Assembly: GCA_036394915.1 (NCBI GenBank) | Contig: DASWEE010000026.1 | Span: forward strand, 1 to 37,754 | DNA: 37,754 bases | Source of the DNA: JACDER01 sp036394915 | GTDB lineage: Bacteria; Actinomycetota; Thermoleophilia; Gaiellales; Gaiellaceae | Direction of reading: 5' to 3' | Shown here: positions 15,119 through 23,008 of the stretch, one piece after another | Numbering within the stretch: position 1 is the first letter of the stretch | Layout of the letters: every line of letters starts with the position of its first letter | Notes under the pieces: generated by a model | Told to the model about the DNA's origin: nothing | Database searches by the model: none | The model's input: the letters and a program-made list of their open reading frames with translations, nothing else | Position numbers and translations under genes: made by a program

Positions 15119-16729
15119 TCAGCTCAGGGGCGTATGCCGGAGGTCGAAGCTCGTCCGCTCGGTGACCGTCGATGTCTCGGTGGCGGCGACCGTTCGCTCG
15201 TACGTCTTCCGGGCCCAGACCGAGCTGCCGAGGTATGTCCAGTCGCTGATCAGAAAGCCTTGGCCTCTGTACTCGCTGCTGTGGAGCGTGGTGAACAGGC
15301 TCGAGAGAAGCGTGTTCAGGGGAGTCGAGACCGGATAGCTCCCGGAACCGAGGAAGAGCGTCGTCCACGAGCACGAGCCGTTCGCGACTGACTGGATGTC
15401 GCCGGGAAGCATCTCGAGCGTGAGCTCCGGCGTCTCCTTGCCCGACAGCTCCAGCCGGAAGACTTGGAACGGTTCGACCGCGGACGCGCTGTGGGCGGTC
15501 GAGGTGCATGTGTCCGTGTCCCCGGAACGGGCTTCCGAGTGATGGTAGTCGTCGTAGCCGAACTCGCGAACCTCGAGCCCCTTCGCCACCGGCGGGAAGG
15601 AGACCTCGGTCGCCCCAGCCGAAGGAACGAGCGGGAGCGCCTGCGCTGCGACGTGAATGACTTCCGTCGTGTTCCACGTGACGTTGGCGGTCTCCTCCTG
15701 CTTCGACCCGGCGTTCGTAACGGTGAGCACGGTCTCGAAGTCGAGCTCGAACCGGGCGCATCGCTCCGCCTTGTCGAAGGCCTCGTCGAGCAGGCTTCCC
15801 GTGTCGGCCTGGGCGCCGGCGAGCGCGGCGGCACGGCCGATCTGGATCATTTTCTGCACTTCCTTGACGACGTCGTGCTGGTTGACGCAGCGCTCGAACG
15901 TCTTTTTCAGGACGTTGCGGATGATCTTCGGAACGAGTGAGGCGGCCTCCGCGCGCTGCGGAGCAAGGTAGTCGTCTCCGACCCCGGCGAGCTGCATTCC
16001 CCGCTCCCAGTCGACCCAGAGCTGAATCGCTTCCTGGGCAACGGCGTCGTTCGTGAGCGCCTGCTGGAGCTTCGGCCGTACGACCTGCTCGTAGTAGGGC
16101 CTCGACGTTCCTTGCGCGTCGAGCAGGCCGCTGCCCGAACCGTCGTAGACGGCCGCTCCCGAGAAGTGCGCGAGCGGGAGCCTGAAGGCCGTTCCCTCCC
16201 GCTTGCCGGGCCAGAGCGAGACGTAGCGTCCCCTCCCGAACCAGACGACGGCGTGGAGATGCTTCGCCGCTCCCAGACGGCTGCTCTCGACCGAGAGGGT
16301 CGCCCCCCGACCGAGCGGCGTCCCCTCGGGCTCGAACTGGATCCCGCCGATTAGGCGGGCACCGGGTGGAAGTCCGGCGACCGACGCGACGGGCGTCAGC
16401 CTGACGGTCGTGTCGGCAACGAGCGCATCCTTCGGAACCGTCAGCGTCAGCTTCGCCCCCGCCGCCGAGGTCGCCGTCACCGTTCCCCCCTCGGCGGCCG
16501 TGATCGGCCTGCTCACGCTTCGGCTCGAATCGAGCGTGAGCGAGACGTTCTTGACCGGCTTGGGCTTCGGCTTCGGGCAGACGCGTACCTTGCGCTTGTG
16601 GCCGTGGATCTGTTTGACGACCACCTTGCACTTCTTCTTCGCCGCCGCAGCGGGCATCTGGCTACTCGCAGGCGGAGCCCCGAAGCAGAAAAACGCAACG
16701 ATCGCGAAAGCTGTCGCCTTGACCTTCAT
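15119..16729 (-). CDS. Large secreted protein of unknown function (paralogue B)
   Basis: The 536-residue protein is collinear with paralogue A (7866-9455). It has a signal peptide (MKVKATAFAIVAFFCFGAPPASS), a basic Cys segment AAKKKCKVVVKQIHGHKRKV followed by RVCPK, a beta-rich domain with GGIQFEPEGTPLGRGATLSV, a helical middle with conserved Cys (FERCVNQHDVVKEV, EAFDKAERCARFELDFETVL) and the same ending SSVWARKT..FDLRHTP. Identity is very high at the N-terminus and much lower elsewhere. It is secreted or wall-associated; the function is not recognised. It lies 19 bp upstream of ccmA in the same direction. Confidence 0.75.
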   Translation of the reverse strand: MKVKATAFAIVAFFCFGAPPASSQMPAAAAKKKCKVVVKQIHGHKRKVRVCPKPKPKPVKNVSLTLDSSRSVSRPITAAEGGTVTATSAAGAKLTLTVPKDALVADTTVRLTPVASVAGLPPGARLIGGIQFEPEGTPLGRGATLSVESSRLGAAKHLHAVVWFGRGRYVSLWPGKREGTAFRLPLAHFSGAAVYDGSGSGLLDAQGTSRPYYEQVVRPKLQQALTNDAVAQEAIQLWVDWERGMQLAGVGDDYLAPQRAEAASLVPKIIRNVLKKTFERCVNQHDVVKEVQKMIQIGRAAALAGAQADTGSLLDEAFDKAERCARFELDFETVLTVTNAGSKQEETANVTWNTTEVIHVAAQALPLVPSAGATEVSFPPVAKGLEVREFGYDDYHHSEARSGDTDTCTSTAHSASAVEPFQVFRLELSGKETPELTLEMLPGDIQSVANGSCSWTTLFLGSGSYPVSTPLNTLLSSLFTTLHSSEYRGQGFLISDWTYLGSSVWARKTYERTVAATETSTVTERTSFDLRHTPLS

Positions 16730-16737
16730 CTCCGGTA

Positions 16738-16766
16738 ACCCGTAGACGCAAGTGCTACTCCGTTTC
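16738..16766 (-). promoter_or_regulatory. Conserved 29-bp upstream block of secreted paralogue B
   Basis: On the minus strand it reads GGAGTAGCACT, one base different in the next segment (TGCGTCTA), then GGGT. It differs from the block at 7830-7858 at only 3 of 29 positions and ends 8 nt before the ATG, against 7 nt in paralogue A. Confidence 0.55.
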
Positions 16767-16811
16767 TTTCATCACATCAAGGCGTCGGCCGTCCAGGCCG
16801 TCGCGCCGGTC

Positions 16812-16817
16812 TAGAGT
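16812..16817 (+). promoter_or_regulatory. Possible -10 box for the lipoprotein propeller gene
   Basis: TAGAGT, 11 nt before the ATG at 16829. The spacing is longer than at the leaderless genes, giving at most a very short leader without a ribosome-binding site. Confidence 0.3.
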
Positions 16818-16828
16818 TCGCGGCCTCG

Positions 16829-17815
16829 ATGCAACTGCGTTTCGCGCCAATCCTGCTGGTCGCCGTGGCTGGTTGCGGTGGCGCAGGGTCGGCCGGCAGC
16901 CCTTCGACCGGGTCGCTCGCCTTCGTCGTCAATCGAGCCGGTTTCAACGAGATCTGGACGATGAGGGCGACGGGTGCGAACCGTCGGCGCCTGACCGAGC
17001 GTGCTCCGCGGGGCACGGACGCCTCCGGAAACAGCCAGCCGGCGTGGTCTCCCTCGGGCAAGGAGATCGCGTACGTGGGGTCGGGCACTTCGACTGTCGA
17101 AGACGAGCATGCGCTCGAGATCTACGTGATGGGCTCCGACGGGCGGAACAAACGCCGCCTTACGTTCAACGACGTTCCCGACTGGGCACCAAGCTGGTCG
17201 CCGGACGGAAACGAGATTGTCTTCTCGCGTGCGTTCCGATGGGGCCGAGGACCCCACCCGGCGGTCGCTGTTTATGCAATGAGGGCAAATGGGACCGAAC
17301 AGTGGAAGCTCGCGCGCGAGTCGCCCAATCGCGGCGCGATCTTCCTCACCAACCCGGCCTGGTCTCCCGACGGCAAGACAATCGCTTATCAGCGGTCGGT
17401 CTTGACCGAGCAGGGTGGAGAGTCGGCGATCTACGTAATGGACCCGGACGGCGGGAACCGCCGAAGGATCGCCGGCGACGCAGCGGATCCGTCCTGGTCA
17501 CCCGACGGGAGCCGCATCGCATTCGTCACCGAGCGCGATCGAAACGGGCGATGCCTGTTCCACGACTGTGCCGGCTACGCGCCGGAGATCTACGTGATGC
17601 GGGCGGACGGAAGCCACGCTCGACGTGTGACCCGCTCCCCCCAGACAGACGTGAATCCCACATGGTCGTCGGACGGGCTCCGGATCGCGTTCGCCCGCAT
17701 TGCCGATGAGAGCTCCGACTACGAGATCTTCTCGATTCGTCCCGACGGAAGCGACCTCCGCCAGCTGACGGAAAACATGGTCTGGGACTACCAGCCCACC
17801 TGGCAACCTCGCTAG
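16829..17815 (+). CDS. TolB/PD40-like beta-propeller lipoprotein
   Basis: The 328-residue protein has a lipoprotein signal peptide with lipobox LVAVAGC (Cys near residue 15), so it is probably membrane-anchored on the outside. About six PD40 blades follow: AWSPSGKEIAY, SWSPDGNEIVF, AWSPDGKTIAY, SWSPDGSRIAF, TWSSDGLRIAF, each preceded by I(W/Y).M or IYVM strands. The fold is a ligand-binding scaffold without catalytic residues. It is a paralogue of the propeller at 2771-3613. The stop shares CTAG with the convergent ubiA-like gene. Confidence 0.82.
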   Translation: MQLRFAPILLVAVAGCGGAGSAGSPSTGSLAFVVNRAGFNEIWTMRATGANRRRLTERAPRGTDASGNSQPAWSPSGKEIAYVGSGTSTVEDEHALEIYVMGSDGRNKRRLTFNDVPDWAPSWSPDGNEIVFSRAFRWGRGPHPAVAVYAMRANGTEQWKLARESPNRGAIFLTNPAWSPDGKTIAYQRSVLTEQGGESAIYVMDPDGGNRRRIAGDAADPSWSPDGSRIAFVTERDRNGRCLFHDCAGYAPEIYVMRADGSHARRVTRSPQTDVNPTWSSDGLRIAFARIADESSDYEIFSIRPDGSDLRQLTENMVWDYQPTWQPR

Positions 17816-18672
17816 AACACGTCCGTAAGCACGAACAGGAAGAAGGCCACGCTGATCACGCCGTTGACGGTGAAGAACGCCGCATCGAGCCGTCGCAGGT
17901 CGCCCGGCCGGACCAGCGAGTGCTCGTAGAGGAGCAGGACGGCGACGACCCCGACCCCGATCCAGTACAACGCTCCGACAGGAAGCCCGAGACCAGCGAT
18001 CACGAGCAGCGCGATCGTCGCCGCGTGCAACAGCCGTGCGCCCCAGAACGCCCCCGTTTCACCGAAGTGAGTCGCGACCGAGTGCAGGCCTTCGCGGCGG
18101 TCGACCTCGACGTCCAGCAAGGAATAGAAGCAGTCGAAACCGGCCACCCAGGCCGCGACCGCGGCGCCCAGCACCCAGGCCTCCCAAGGCAGATGGCCGG
18201 TGATCGCGATCCAGGCGCCGATCGGCGCCAGCCCGTCGACCGCCCCGAGCCAGAGATGCGAGATCCACGTCCAGCGCTTGAGGTAGGGGTAGACGACGAA
18301 GCCGATCACCGGGATCGGCCACAGCCAGCGAACGATCGGGTCGAGCTCGAAGACCGCAGCGAGGAAGAGCGCGAGCGAGCCGAGGCAAAAGAGCGCGACC
18401 TGCCAGGGCCGGAGCAGGCCGCTCGGCAGCTCCCGCCGCGCGGTGCGCGGGTTGCGCGCGTCGATGCCGGCGTCGATCAGGCGGTTGAGCCCCATCGCGA
18501 GCGAGCGGGCTCCGACCATCGCCAGCGTGATCCAGACGAGGTCGTGCGCGCTCGGGACTCCGTCCACCGCCAGGAATGCGCCGACGTACGCGAAGGGCAG
18601 CGCGAAGACGGTGTGCTCGATCTTGACGAGCGACGCGAAGCGCCGCGGATACGTGACGGCGCTCTCGATCAC
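17812..18672 (-). CDS. UbiA-family prenyltransferase, probably for menaquinone (MqnP-like)
   Basis: The 286-residue membrane protein has about eight helices. The first Asp-rich motif is GLNRLIDAGIDARNPRT (N-x3-D-x3-D) and the second is LLDVEVDRREG; both bind the Mg-polyprenyl diphosphate. KIEHTVFALPFAYVG and RELPSGLL fit the 4-hydroxybenzoate polyprenyltransferase/MqnP branch. It attaches a polyprenyl chain to an aromatic acid in the membrane. MqnP (futalosine pathway) is inferred from the usual biology of actinobacteria; no other mqn genes are visible here. ATG 18672 overlaps the mogA stop as ATGA. Confidence 0.87.
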   Translation of the reverse strand: MIESAVTYPRRFASLVKIEHTVFALPFAYVGAFLAVDGVPSAHDLVWITLAMVGARSLAMGLNRLIDAGIDARNPRTARRELPSGLLRPWQVALFCLGSLALFLAAVFELDPIVRWLWPIPVIGFVVYPYLKRWTWISHLWLGAVDGLAPIGAWIAITGHLPWEAWVLGAAVAAWVAGFDCFYSLLDVEVDRREGLHSVATHFGETGAFWGARLLHAATIALLVIAGLGLPVGALYWIGVGVVAVLLLYEHSLVRPGDLRRLDAAFFTVNGVISVAFFLFVLTDVF

Positions 18673-19148
18673 GTCTGCCGGTGCGTGGACGGCTCGCCGG
18701 CGAGAAGCTCGAGGGCGTGGCTCAGGGCGGGCCGGAGGACGGCGAAGCCGTCGCGGCAGCCTCCGGGCGAGCCGGGGAGGTTCACGATCAGCGTCTTCCC
18801 GAGGACGCCGGCGGTGCCTCTCGAGAGCAGGCCGTGCGGGGTCTTCGAGATCGAGTCGGCGCGGAGGGCCTCGGCGATGCCCGGGGCCTCGCGGTCGAGC
18901 ATCTGGCGCGTGGCCTCGGGCGTCACGTCACGCGGGCCAAGCCCCGTGCCACCGGTCGTGAGCACGAGCTGCACGTCGCCCGCAAGAGTGGCGAGAGCAA
19001 CGGCGATCGCGGGAACGTCGTCGGGGACGACGTGCCGCTCGACCTCGTAGCCCTCCCCGGCAAGGAGCTCGGCGAGCAGGTCTCCGCTCGCGTCCTCACG
19101 CGTGCCTCTGGCAACCCCGTCGGAGACGGTCAGGACGGCCGCCCTCAC
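18669..19148 (-). CDS. mogA: Molybdopterin adenylyltransferase (MogA/MoaB family)
   Basis: The 159-residue protein has the MoCF fold signature. AAVLTVSDGVARGTREDASG is the N-terminal strand and loop, and TTGGTGLGPRDVTPEAT is the hallmark phosphate-binding motif. LIVNLPGSPGGCRDGF is the third conserved loop. It adenylates molybdopterin before metal insertion by MoeA (also in this window, 31569). It overlaps moaC upstream and the ubiA-like gene downstream by 4 nt each. Confidence 0.92.
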   Translation of the reverse strand: MRAAVLTVSDGVARGTREDASGDLLAELLAGEGYEVERHVVPDDVPAIAVALATLAGDVQLVLTTGGTGLGPRDVTPEATRQMLDREAPGIAEALRADSISKTPHGLLSRGTAGVLGKTLIVNLPGSPGGCRDGFAVLRPALSHALELLAGEPSTHRQT

Positions 19149-19591
19149 ACGGCCTCTTTGGTCTTCTCGACGAGCCGGAGGTCGGTGACGGCCATGTCCT
19201 TGTCAATCGCCTTCGCCATGTCGTAAACGGTCAGCGCGGCGGTCGAGGCGGCGACCAGCGCCTCCATCTCGACGCCGGTCTGGGCAGTCGTCTCGGCCGA
19301 GGCCGAGATCGCGACGTGGTCGTCCCCGACGTCCAGCCGGACCTCCACCACCGAGAGCGGGAGCGGGTGGCAGAGCGGGATCAGGTCGGCGGTTCGCTTG
19401 GCGGCCATGATCCCGGCGATCTGCGCCGCGGCGAGGGCGTCGCCCTTGGGCAGGTCGCGCAGCCGCCGGGCGGTCTCGGGAGCCATCGTCACCGTCGCCG
19501 AGGCGGTCGCGCGCCTGCGGGAGACCGGTTTCGAGCCCACGTCCACCATGCGGACGGAGCCGGACTCATCGACATGAGAGAGGTCGCTCAC
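19145..19591 (-). CDS. moaC: Cyclic pyranopterin monophosphate synthase
   Basis: The 148-residue protein begins SDLSHVDESGSVRMVDVGSKPV, the standard MoaC N-terminus. Catalytic-region motifs are LIPLCHPLPLSVVEV, GVEMEALVAAS and DMAKAIDKDM. It converts 3',8-cH2GTP to cyclic pyranopterin monophosphate in molybdenum cofactor synthesis. GTG 19591 is chosen because a TACGAT box lies 8 nt upstream and the protein then matches the family length. TTG 19600 would add three residues. The divergent glycosyltransferase promoter lies within 30 bp. Confidence 0.92.
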   Translation of the reverse strand: MSDLSHVDESGSVRMVDVGSKPVSRRRATASATVTMAPETARRLRDLPKGDALAAAQIAGIMAAKRTADLIPLCHPLPLSVVEVRLDVGDDHVAISASAETTAQTGVEMEALVAASTAALTVYDMAKAIDKDMAVTDLRLVEKTKEAV

Positions 19592-19599
19592 CCGCGTCA

Positions 19600-19605
19600 A
19601 TCGTA
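19600..19605 (-). promoter_or_regulatory. Leaderless -10 box for moaC-mogA-ubiA
   Basis: TACGAT on the minus strand with 8 nt to the GTG at 19591. It lies back to back with the TATCCT box of the divergent gene. Confidence 0.5.
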
Positions 19606-19615
19606 CGTCCTTCCC

Positions 19616-19621
19616 TATCCT
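19616..19621 (+). promoter_or_regulatory. Leaderless -10 box for the GT2 gene at 19629
   Basis: TATCCT, then 7 nt (CCGAGCG) and ATG. The spacer is nearly identical to that of corA (CGGAGCG). Confidence 0.55.
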
Positions 19622-19628
19622 CCGAGCG

Positions 19629-20753
19629 ATGAGCGCACTGCCCGAGGTCTCCGTTCTGATCCCGTGCCTGAACGAGGAACAGGCGATCGACGGCGTCGTC
19701 CGGCAGGCGTTCGAGGGCCTGAGGCTCGCGGGCGTGAGCGGCGAGGTGCTCGTGATCGACAACGGCTCCGAGGACCGCTCCGTCGAGGTTGCGAGCGAGG
19801 CCGGCGCCACCGTCGTCCACGAGCCCCGGCGCGGCTACGGCAGCGCCTACCTCGCGGGCCTCGACTCGGCCCGGGGCCGCTACGTGGTGATGGCCGACGG
19901 CGACGGCACCTATGACCTGCGCCAGCTCGGCGACTTCGTCGAGCGGCTGCGAGACGGCGCCGACGTCGTCCTCGGCTCCCGTCTCAAGGGCCGGATCGCC
20001 CCGGGCGCGATGCCCTGGTCGCACCGTTACATCGGCAACCCGATCCTCACCGGGATGCTCCGCCTCTTCTTCGGCCGCGTTGTCTCGGACGCCCATTGCG
20101 GCCTGCGCGCGCTCAAGCGCGAAACCGTCCCGAAGCTCCAGCTGTCGGCGACGGGGATGGAGTTCGCCTCCGAGATGGTGATCAAGGCGGCCAAGCAAGG
20201 GCTTGCGATCGACGAGGTGCGCATCACCTACCACCCGCGCGTGGGCGAGTCGAAGCTGAACAGCTTCCGCGACGCGTGGCGCCACGTCCGCTTCATGCTC
20301 GTGTACAGCCCGACGTTCCTGTTCGCCGTTCCCGGGGGGCTGATGTGCGTCGCCGGGCTCGGCGTCCTCACCTGGCTCGGGATCGACCGGACCCTTCCCG
20401 AGGACGCGACGGGCTGGGCGATCGCGTCCGCCGTGCTCGCACTGGTCGGTGCGCAGGTGCTGCAGCTCGGGCTCTTCGCCCGCACTTTCGCGGTCATCTA
20501 CCTCGGCGAGACGGACGAGGCACTCGAGCGGCTCTGGCGGCGGCTGCGGCTCGAGCACGGCCTGGCCGCCTCGGCGGCGGTGTTCGCGGTCGGCGTCGGA
20601 ATCGCGATCTACTCGTACTTCAACGGAGTTCAGGACCCGCGGTTAGGGCTGCTCGGCCTGACGCTCGTCGCGCTCGCCGTCCAGGGTGTCTTCGGCTCGT
20701 TCTTCCTGAGCGTGCTCGGCCGGGCGACGCCGAGCCACGGCCCAGATCGATAG
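19629..20753 (+). CDS. GT2 glycosyltransferase, DPM1/GtrB-like, with C-terminal membrane helices
   Basis: The 374-residue protein has a GT-A domain: VSVLIPCLNEEQAIDGVV, VLVIDNGSEDRS, and the metal-binding VMADGDGTYDL (DxD). HCGLRALKRE and a C-terminal region with four membrane helices from about residue 220 follow. It likely moves a sugar from a nucleotide donor onto polyprenyl phosphate at the inner membrane face for envelope glycan synthesis; the donor is unknown. The last 111 bp overlap the convergent methyltransferase gene, including the whole fourth helix. Confidence 0.87.
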   Translation: MSALPEVSVLIPCLNEEQAIDGVVRQAFEGLRLAGVSGEVLVIDNGSEDRSVEVASEAGATVVHEPRRGYGSAYLAGLDSARGRYVVMADGDGTYDLRQLGDFVERLRDGADVVLGSRLKGRIAPGAMPWSHRYIGNPILTGMLRLFFGRVVSDAHCGLRALKRETVPKLQLSATGMEFASEMVIKAAKQGLAIDEVRITYHPRVGESKLNSFRDAWRHVRFMLVYSPTFLFAVPGGLMCVAGLGVLTWLGIDRTLPEDATGWAIASAVLALVGAQVLQLGLFARTFAVIYLGETDEALERLWRRLRLEHGLAASAAVFAVGVGIAIYSYFNGVQDPRLGLLGLTLVALAVQGVFGSFFLSVLGRATPSHGPDR

Positions 20754-21365
20754 CCCGACGGGCAGCTCGACTCTGTCGAGCAGGCGAAGGAGCGGAACGA
20801 GCCGGTCGTAGAGCCGAAGCGGCCCTTCAGGAACCTGTTCGCTCTTGCAGATCCGGGACGACCAGAGCCAGCCGAGCGCGCCGAGTGGGTTGACGAGCCG
20901 CAACGTCTCGGCCACGAAGCCCATCCGTTCGAGCAGCTCGCGCAGGCCACGTTTGTCGTAGCGGCGCTCGTGCGCGACCGCCCGGTCGATCGCGCCGTAC
21001 AGAGACGGATGCGCGGGGACGAGCAGGAGCAGCCGCCCTCCCGGGACGAGGACGTCGAAGAAGTGGGCGAGGGCACCGGCGTCGTCGCTGATGTGCTCGA
21101 GCACGTTCAGGCAGACGACGGAGTCGAAGCGGCCGGACACGTCCTCGGCCGTCCCCGCGACGACGGTCACGTCCCGCCTGCCGCGGAAGCGGCTCCTGAG
21201 CACCGAGACGAGCTCGGGGTCGGGCTCGAGCGCAACGACCTCCCGGCCGGGAGCCGCCAGCTCGGAGAACGTCCCGATCCCGGCACCCGCGTCAAGCACG
21301 CGCCTGCCCAGATACGGCGCGCAGCGGTCGAACAGCCAGCGGTTGTAGCGGGGCGCTTCCGCCAT
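20643..21365 (-). CDS. Class I SAM-dependent methyltransferase with unusual start
   Basis: The protein has 240 residues from ATG 21365. It has the methyltransferase motifs RRVLDAGAGIGTFSEL, VVALEPDPELV, DSVVCLNVLEHISDD and VPGGRLLLLVPAHPSLYGAID. The substrate is unknown; similar proteins accompany glycan or lipid synthesis. The frame stays open upstream through LTEPSFPEIQAETLRR, which looks protein-like. A CTG at 21413 forms a CTGA overlap with the aldehyde dehydrogenase stop, so the true start may be that non-canonical codon. The C-terminal about 37 residues, charged and Glu/Arg-rich, are encoded antisense to the last membrane helix of the neighbouring glycosyltransferase. Confidence 0.85.
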   Translation of the reverse strand: MAEAPRYNRWLFDRCAPYLGRRVLDAGAGIGTFSELAAPGREVVALEPDPELVSVLRSRFRGRRDVTVVAGTAEDVSGRFDSVVCLNVLEHISDDAGALAHFFDVLVPGGRLLLLVPAHPSLYGAIDRAVAHERRYDKRGLRELLERMGFVAETLRLVNPLGALGWLWSSRICKSEQVPEGPLRLYDRLVPLLRLLDRVELPVGLSIWAVARRRPAEHAQEERAEDTLDGERDERQAEQP

Positions 21366-21409
21366 CCGCCGGAGGGTCTCCGCCTGGATCTCGGGGAAGC
21401 TCGGCTCGG

Positions 21410-22996
21410 TCAGATGCGTGAGAGGTAGCGGCGGCCGAGCTCGAGCAGCCCATGGCGATGCCGCCAGGCGGCGGCGGCGCGCTCGGTGAGGCTGCCTCCG
21501 TAGAGGACGCCGGTCAAGCCTCGAAAGCCCTCGAGCACCTCCGGCCCGTACGGGTACCACCAGGGAACGGCCACGCGCCCGCGGTCGAAGTCCGTGAACT
21601 TGACCTGCGAGCACTCGTACAGGCCGTGCTTGGAATGGGTGCGGCCGAAGCCCGACTCCTTGTATCCGCCCCACGGCGCCTGGCCGGCGGCGTAGGAGTA
21701 CTGGACGTCGTTCGTCCAGACCGTCCCGGCCTCGAGCCGCGACGCGACGCGCGCGGCGCGCTCCCGATCGCGTGTCCAGATACTCGCGCTGAGCCCGTAC
21801 GGTGAGTCGTTGGCGAGCCCGATCGCCTCGTCGTCGATCCCGAACGGGGTCACGGTCACCACCGGCCCGAAAATCTCTTCTTGCATCGCCTCTGTGTCCG
21901 GGGCGACATCGGTGAGAACGGTCGGCTCGTAGAACCACCCGGGCAGGTCGAGCTCGGGTCGACTCCCCCCGCTCTGCGCGACCGCGCCGCCTTCGATCGC
22001 CTCGGAGACGAGGCGCTCGACCTTCACCCGCTGGGCCTCCGAGATCAGCGGCCCAAGCTCGGTCCTGAGCTCGCCCCCCGATCCGATTCGCAGAGCCGCC
22101 GCCCGGCGCCCGAGCTCCTCGACGAACGGCTGGTAGAGGTCGCGGGCGACGTAGATCCGCTCGACGCTCGCGCACGTCTGGCCGCAGTTCGAGAACGCAC
22201 CCCAGAGAGCGCCCTGCACGGCCCGGTCGAGGTCGGCGTCGTCGAAGACGAGCATCGCGTCCTTGCCGCCGAGCTCGAGCGCGACCGGGCACAACCGCTC
22301 GCCCGCGGCGACCGCGACCCGGCTCCCAACGGCCGACGAGCCCGTGAAGAAAACCTTGGCGATCCCGCGCGAACGGACGAGCGTCTCTCCGACCGCCCCG
22401 TCCCCCTGCGCGACCCGCACGAGCCCGGCCGGTGCGCCCGCCTCCTCGAAGGCGCGTTGCACCCAGGCCCCTGTCAGCGGCGTCAGCTCCGACGGCTTGA
22501 CGACGACCGCGTTCCCAGCGGCGACGGCGGCGACCGTCTGCGTGAACGGGATCCCGAACGGGAAGTTCCAGGGCGAGACGACGGCGACCACGCCGAGCGG
22601 CTCGTACAGGAGCCGGCCGCGCTTGTGCAGCAGGTACGGCTGGGTGAACCGGATCCGCTCCGCGGCGAGCACCTTGCCGGCGTGTTCCGCCGTCCAGCGC
22701 AGGTGCTCGAGCGCGAGGAAGAGCTCGGCGACGTACGACTCGAGCAGCGGCTTCCCGGTCTCCGCGGTGATCGTCCTCGCGAGCTCTTCGGCGTTGTCGA
22801 GCAGGAAGTGGGCGGCGCGGGCGAGCAGCGCCCTTCGCTCGGCATGACTCGAGCCGGCCCACCGGCGCTGCGCGAGCGTTGCCTCGGCTACCAGCTCCGG
22901 GATCGCTTCGCGCGGCGTCGCCGGCACGCTCCCGACCGGCTCGAGCGTTGCCGGATCGACCGAGCGGAGCTCGCCTGCGGCCAGCGTCTGCGTCAT
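21410..22996 (-). CDS. NAD(P)-dependent aldehyde dehydrogenase
   Basis: The 528-residue protein belongs to the ALDH superfamily. VVSPWNFPFGIPF and VVKPSELTPL are cofactor-binding motifs, FFTGSSAVGSRV the G-x4-G turn, LELGGKDAM holds the general-base Glu, and SNCGQTCASVERI the catalytic Cys. EIFGPVVTVTPF is conserved near the C-terminus. It oxidises an aldehyde to an acid; succinate-semialdehyde-like substrates are possible, but specificity is not readable. A tail of about 55 residues after the usual ALDH end (from VAVPWWYPYG) is extra. ATG 22996 has TAAGAT 6 nt upstream, overlapping the stop of the trehalose-phosphate synthase gene, so it may have its own promoter. Confidence 0.92.
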   Translation of the reverse strand: MTQTLAAGELRSVDPATLEPVGSVPATPREAIPELVAEATLAQRRWAGSSHAERRALLARAAHFLLDNAEELARTITAETGKPLLESYVAELFLALEHLRWTAEHAGKVLAAERIRFTQPYLLHKRGRLLYEPLGVVAVVSPWNFPFGIPFTQTVAAVAAGNAVVVKPSELTPLTGAWVQRAFEEAGAPAGLVRVAQGDGAVGETLVRSRGIAKVFFTGSSAVGSRVAVAAGERLCPVALELGGKDAMLVFDDADLDRAVQGALWGAFSNCGQTCASVERIYVARDLYQPFVEELGRRAAALRIGSGGELRTELGPLISEAQRVKVERLVSEAIEGGAVAQSGGSRPELDLPGWFYEPTVLTDVAPDTEAMQEEIFGPVVTVTPFGIDDEAIGLANDSPYGLSASIWTRDRERAARVASRLEAGTVWTNDVQYSYAAGQAPWGGYKESGFGRTHSKHGLYECSQVKFTDFDRGRVAVPWWYPYGPEVLEGFRGLTGVLYGGSLTERAAAAWRHRHGLLELGRRYLSRI

Positions 22997-23002
22997 GTTG
23001 CG

Positions 23003-23008
23003 ATCTTA
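23003..23008 (-). promoter_or_regulatory. Leaderless -10 box for the aldehyde dehydrogenase gene
   Basis: TAAGAT on the minus strand, 6 nt before ATG 22996. Its TAA is also the stop codon of the upstream GT20 gene. Confidence 0.45.

Noticed and set aside
15670..15685. TGTTCCACGTGACGTT, a second parS-like sequence inside paralogue B
   Set aside because: The first 12 bases match parS but the whole right arm is wrong, and the codons are ordinary for the protein sequence. Chance similarity is likelier.
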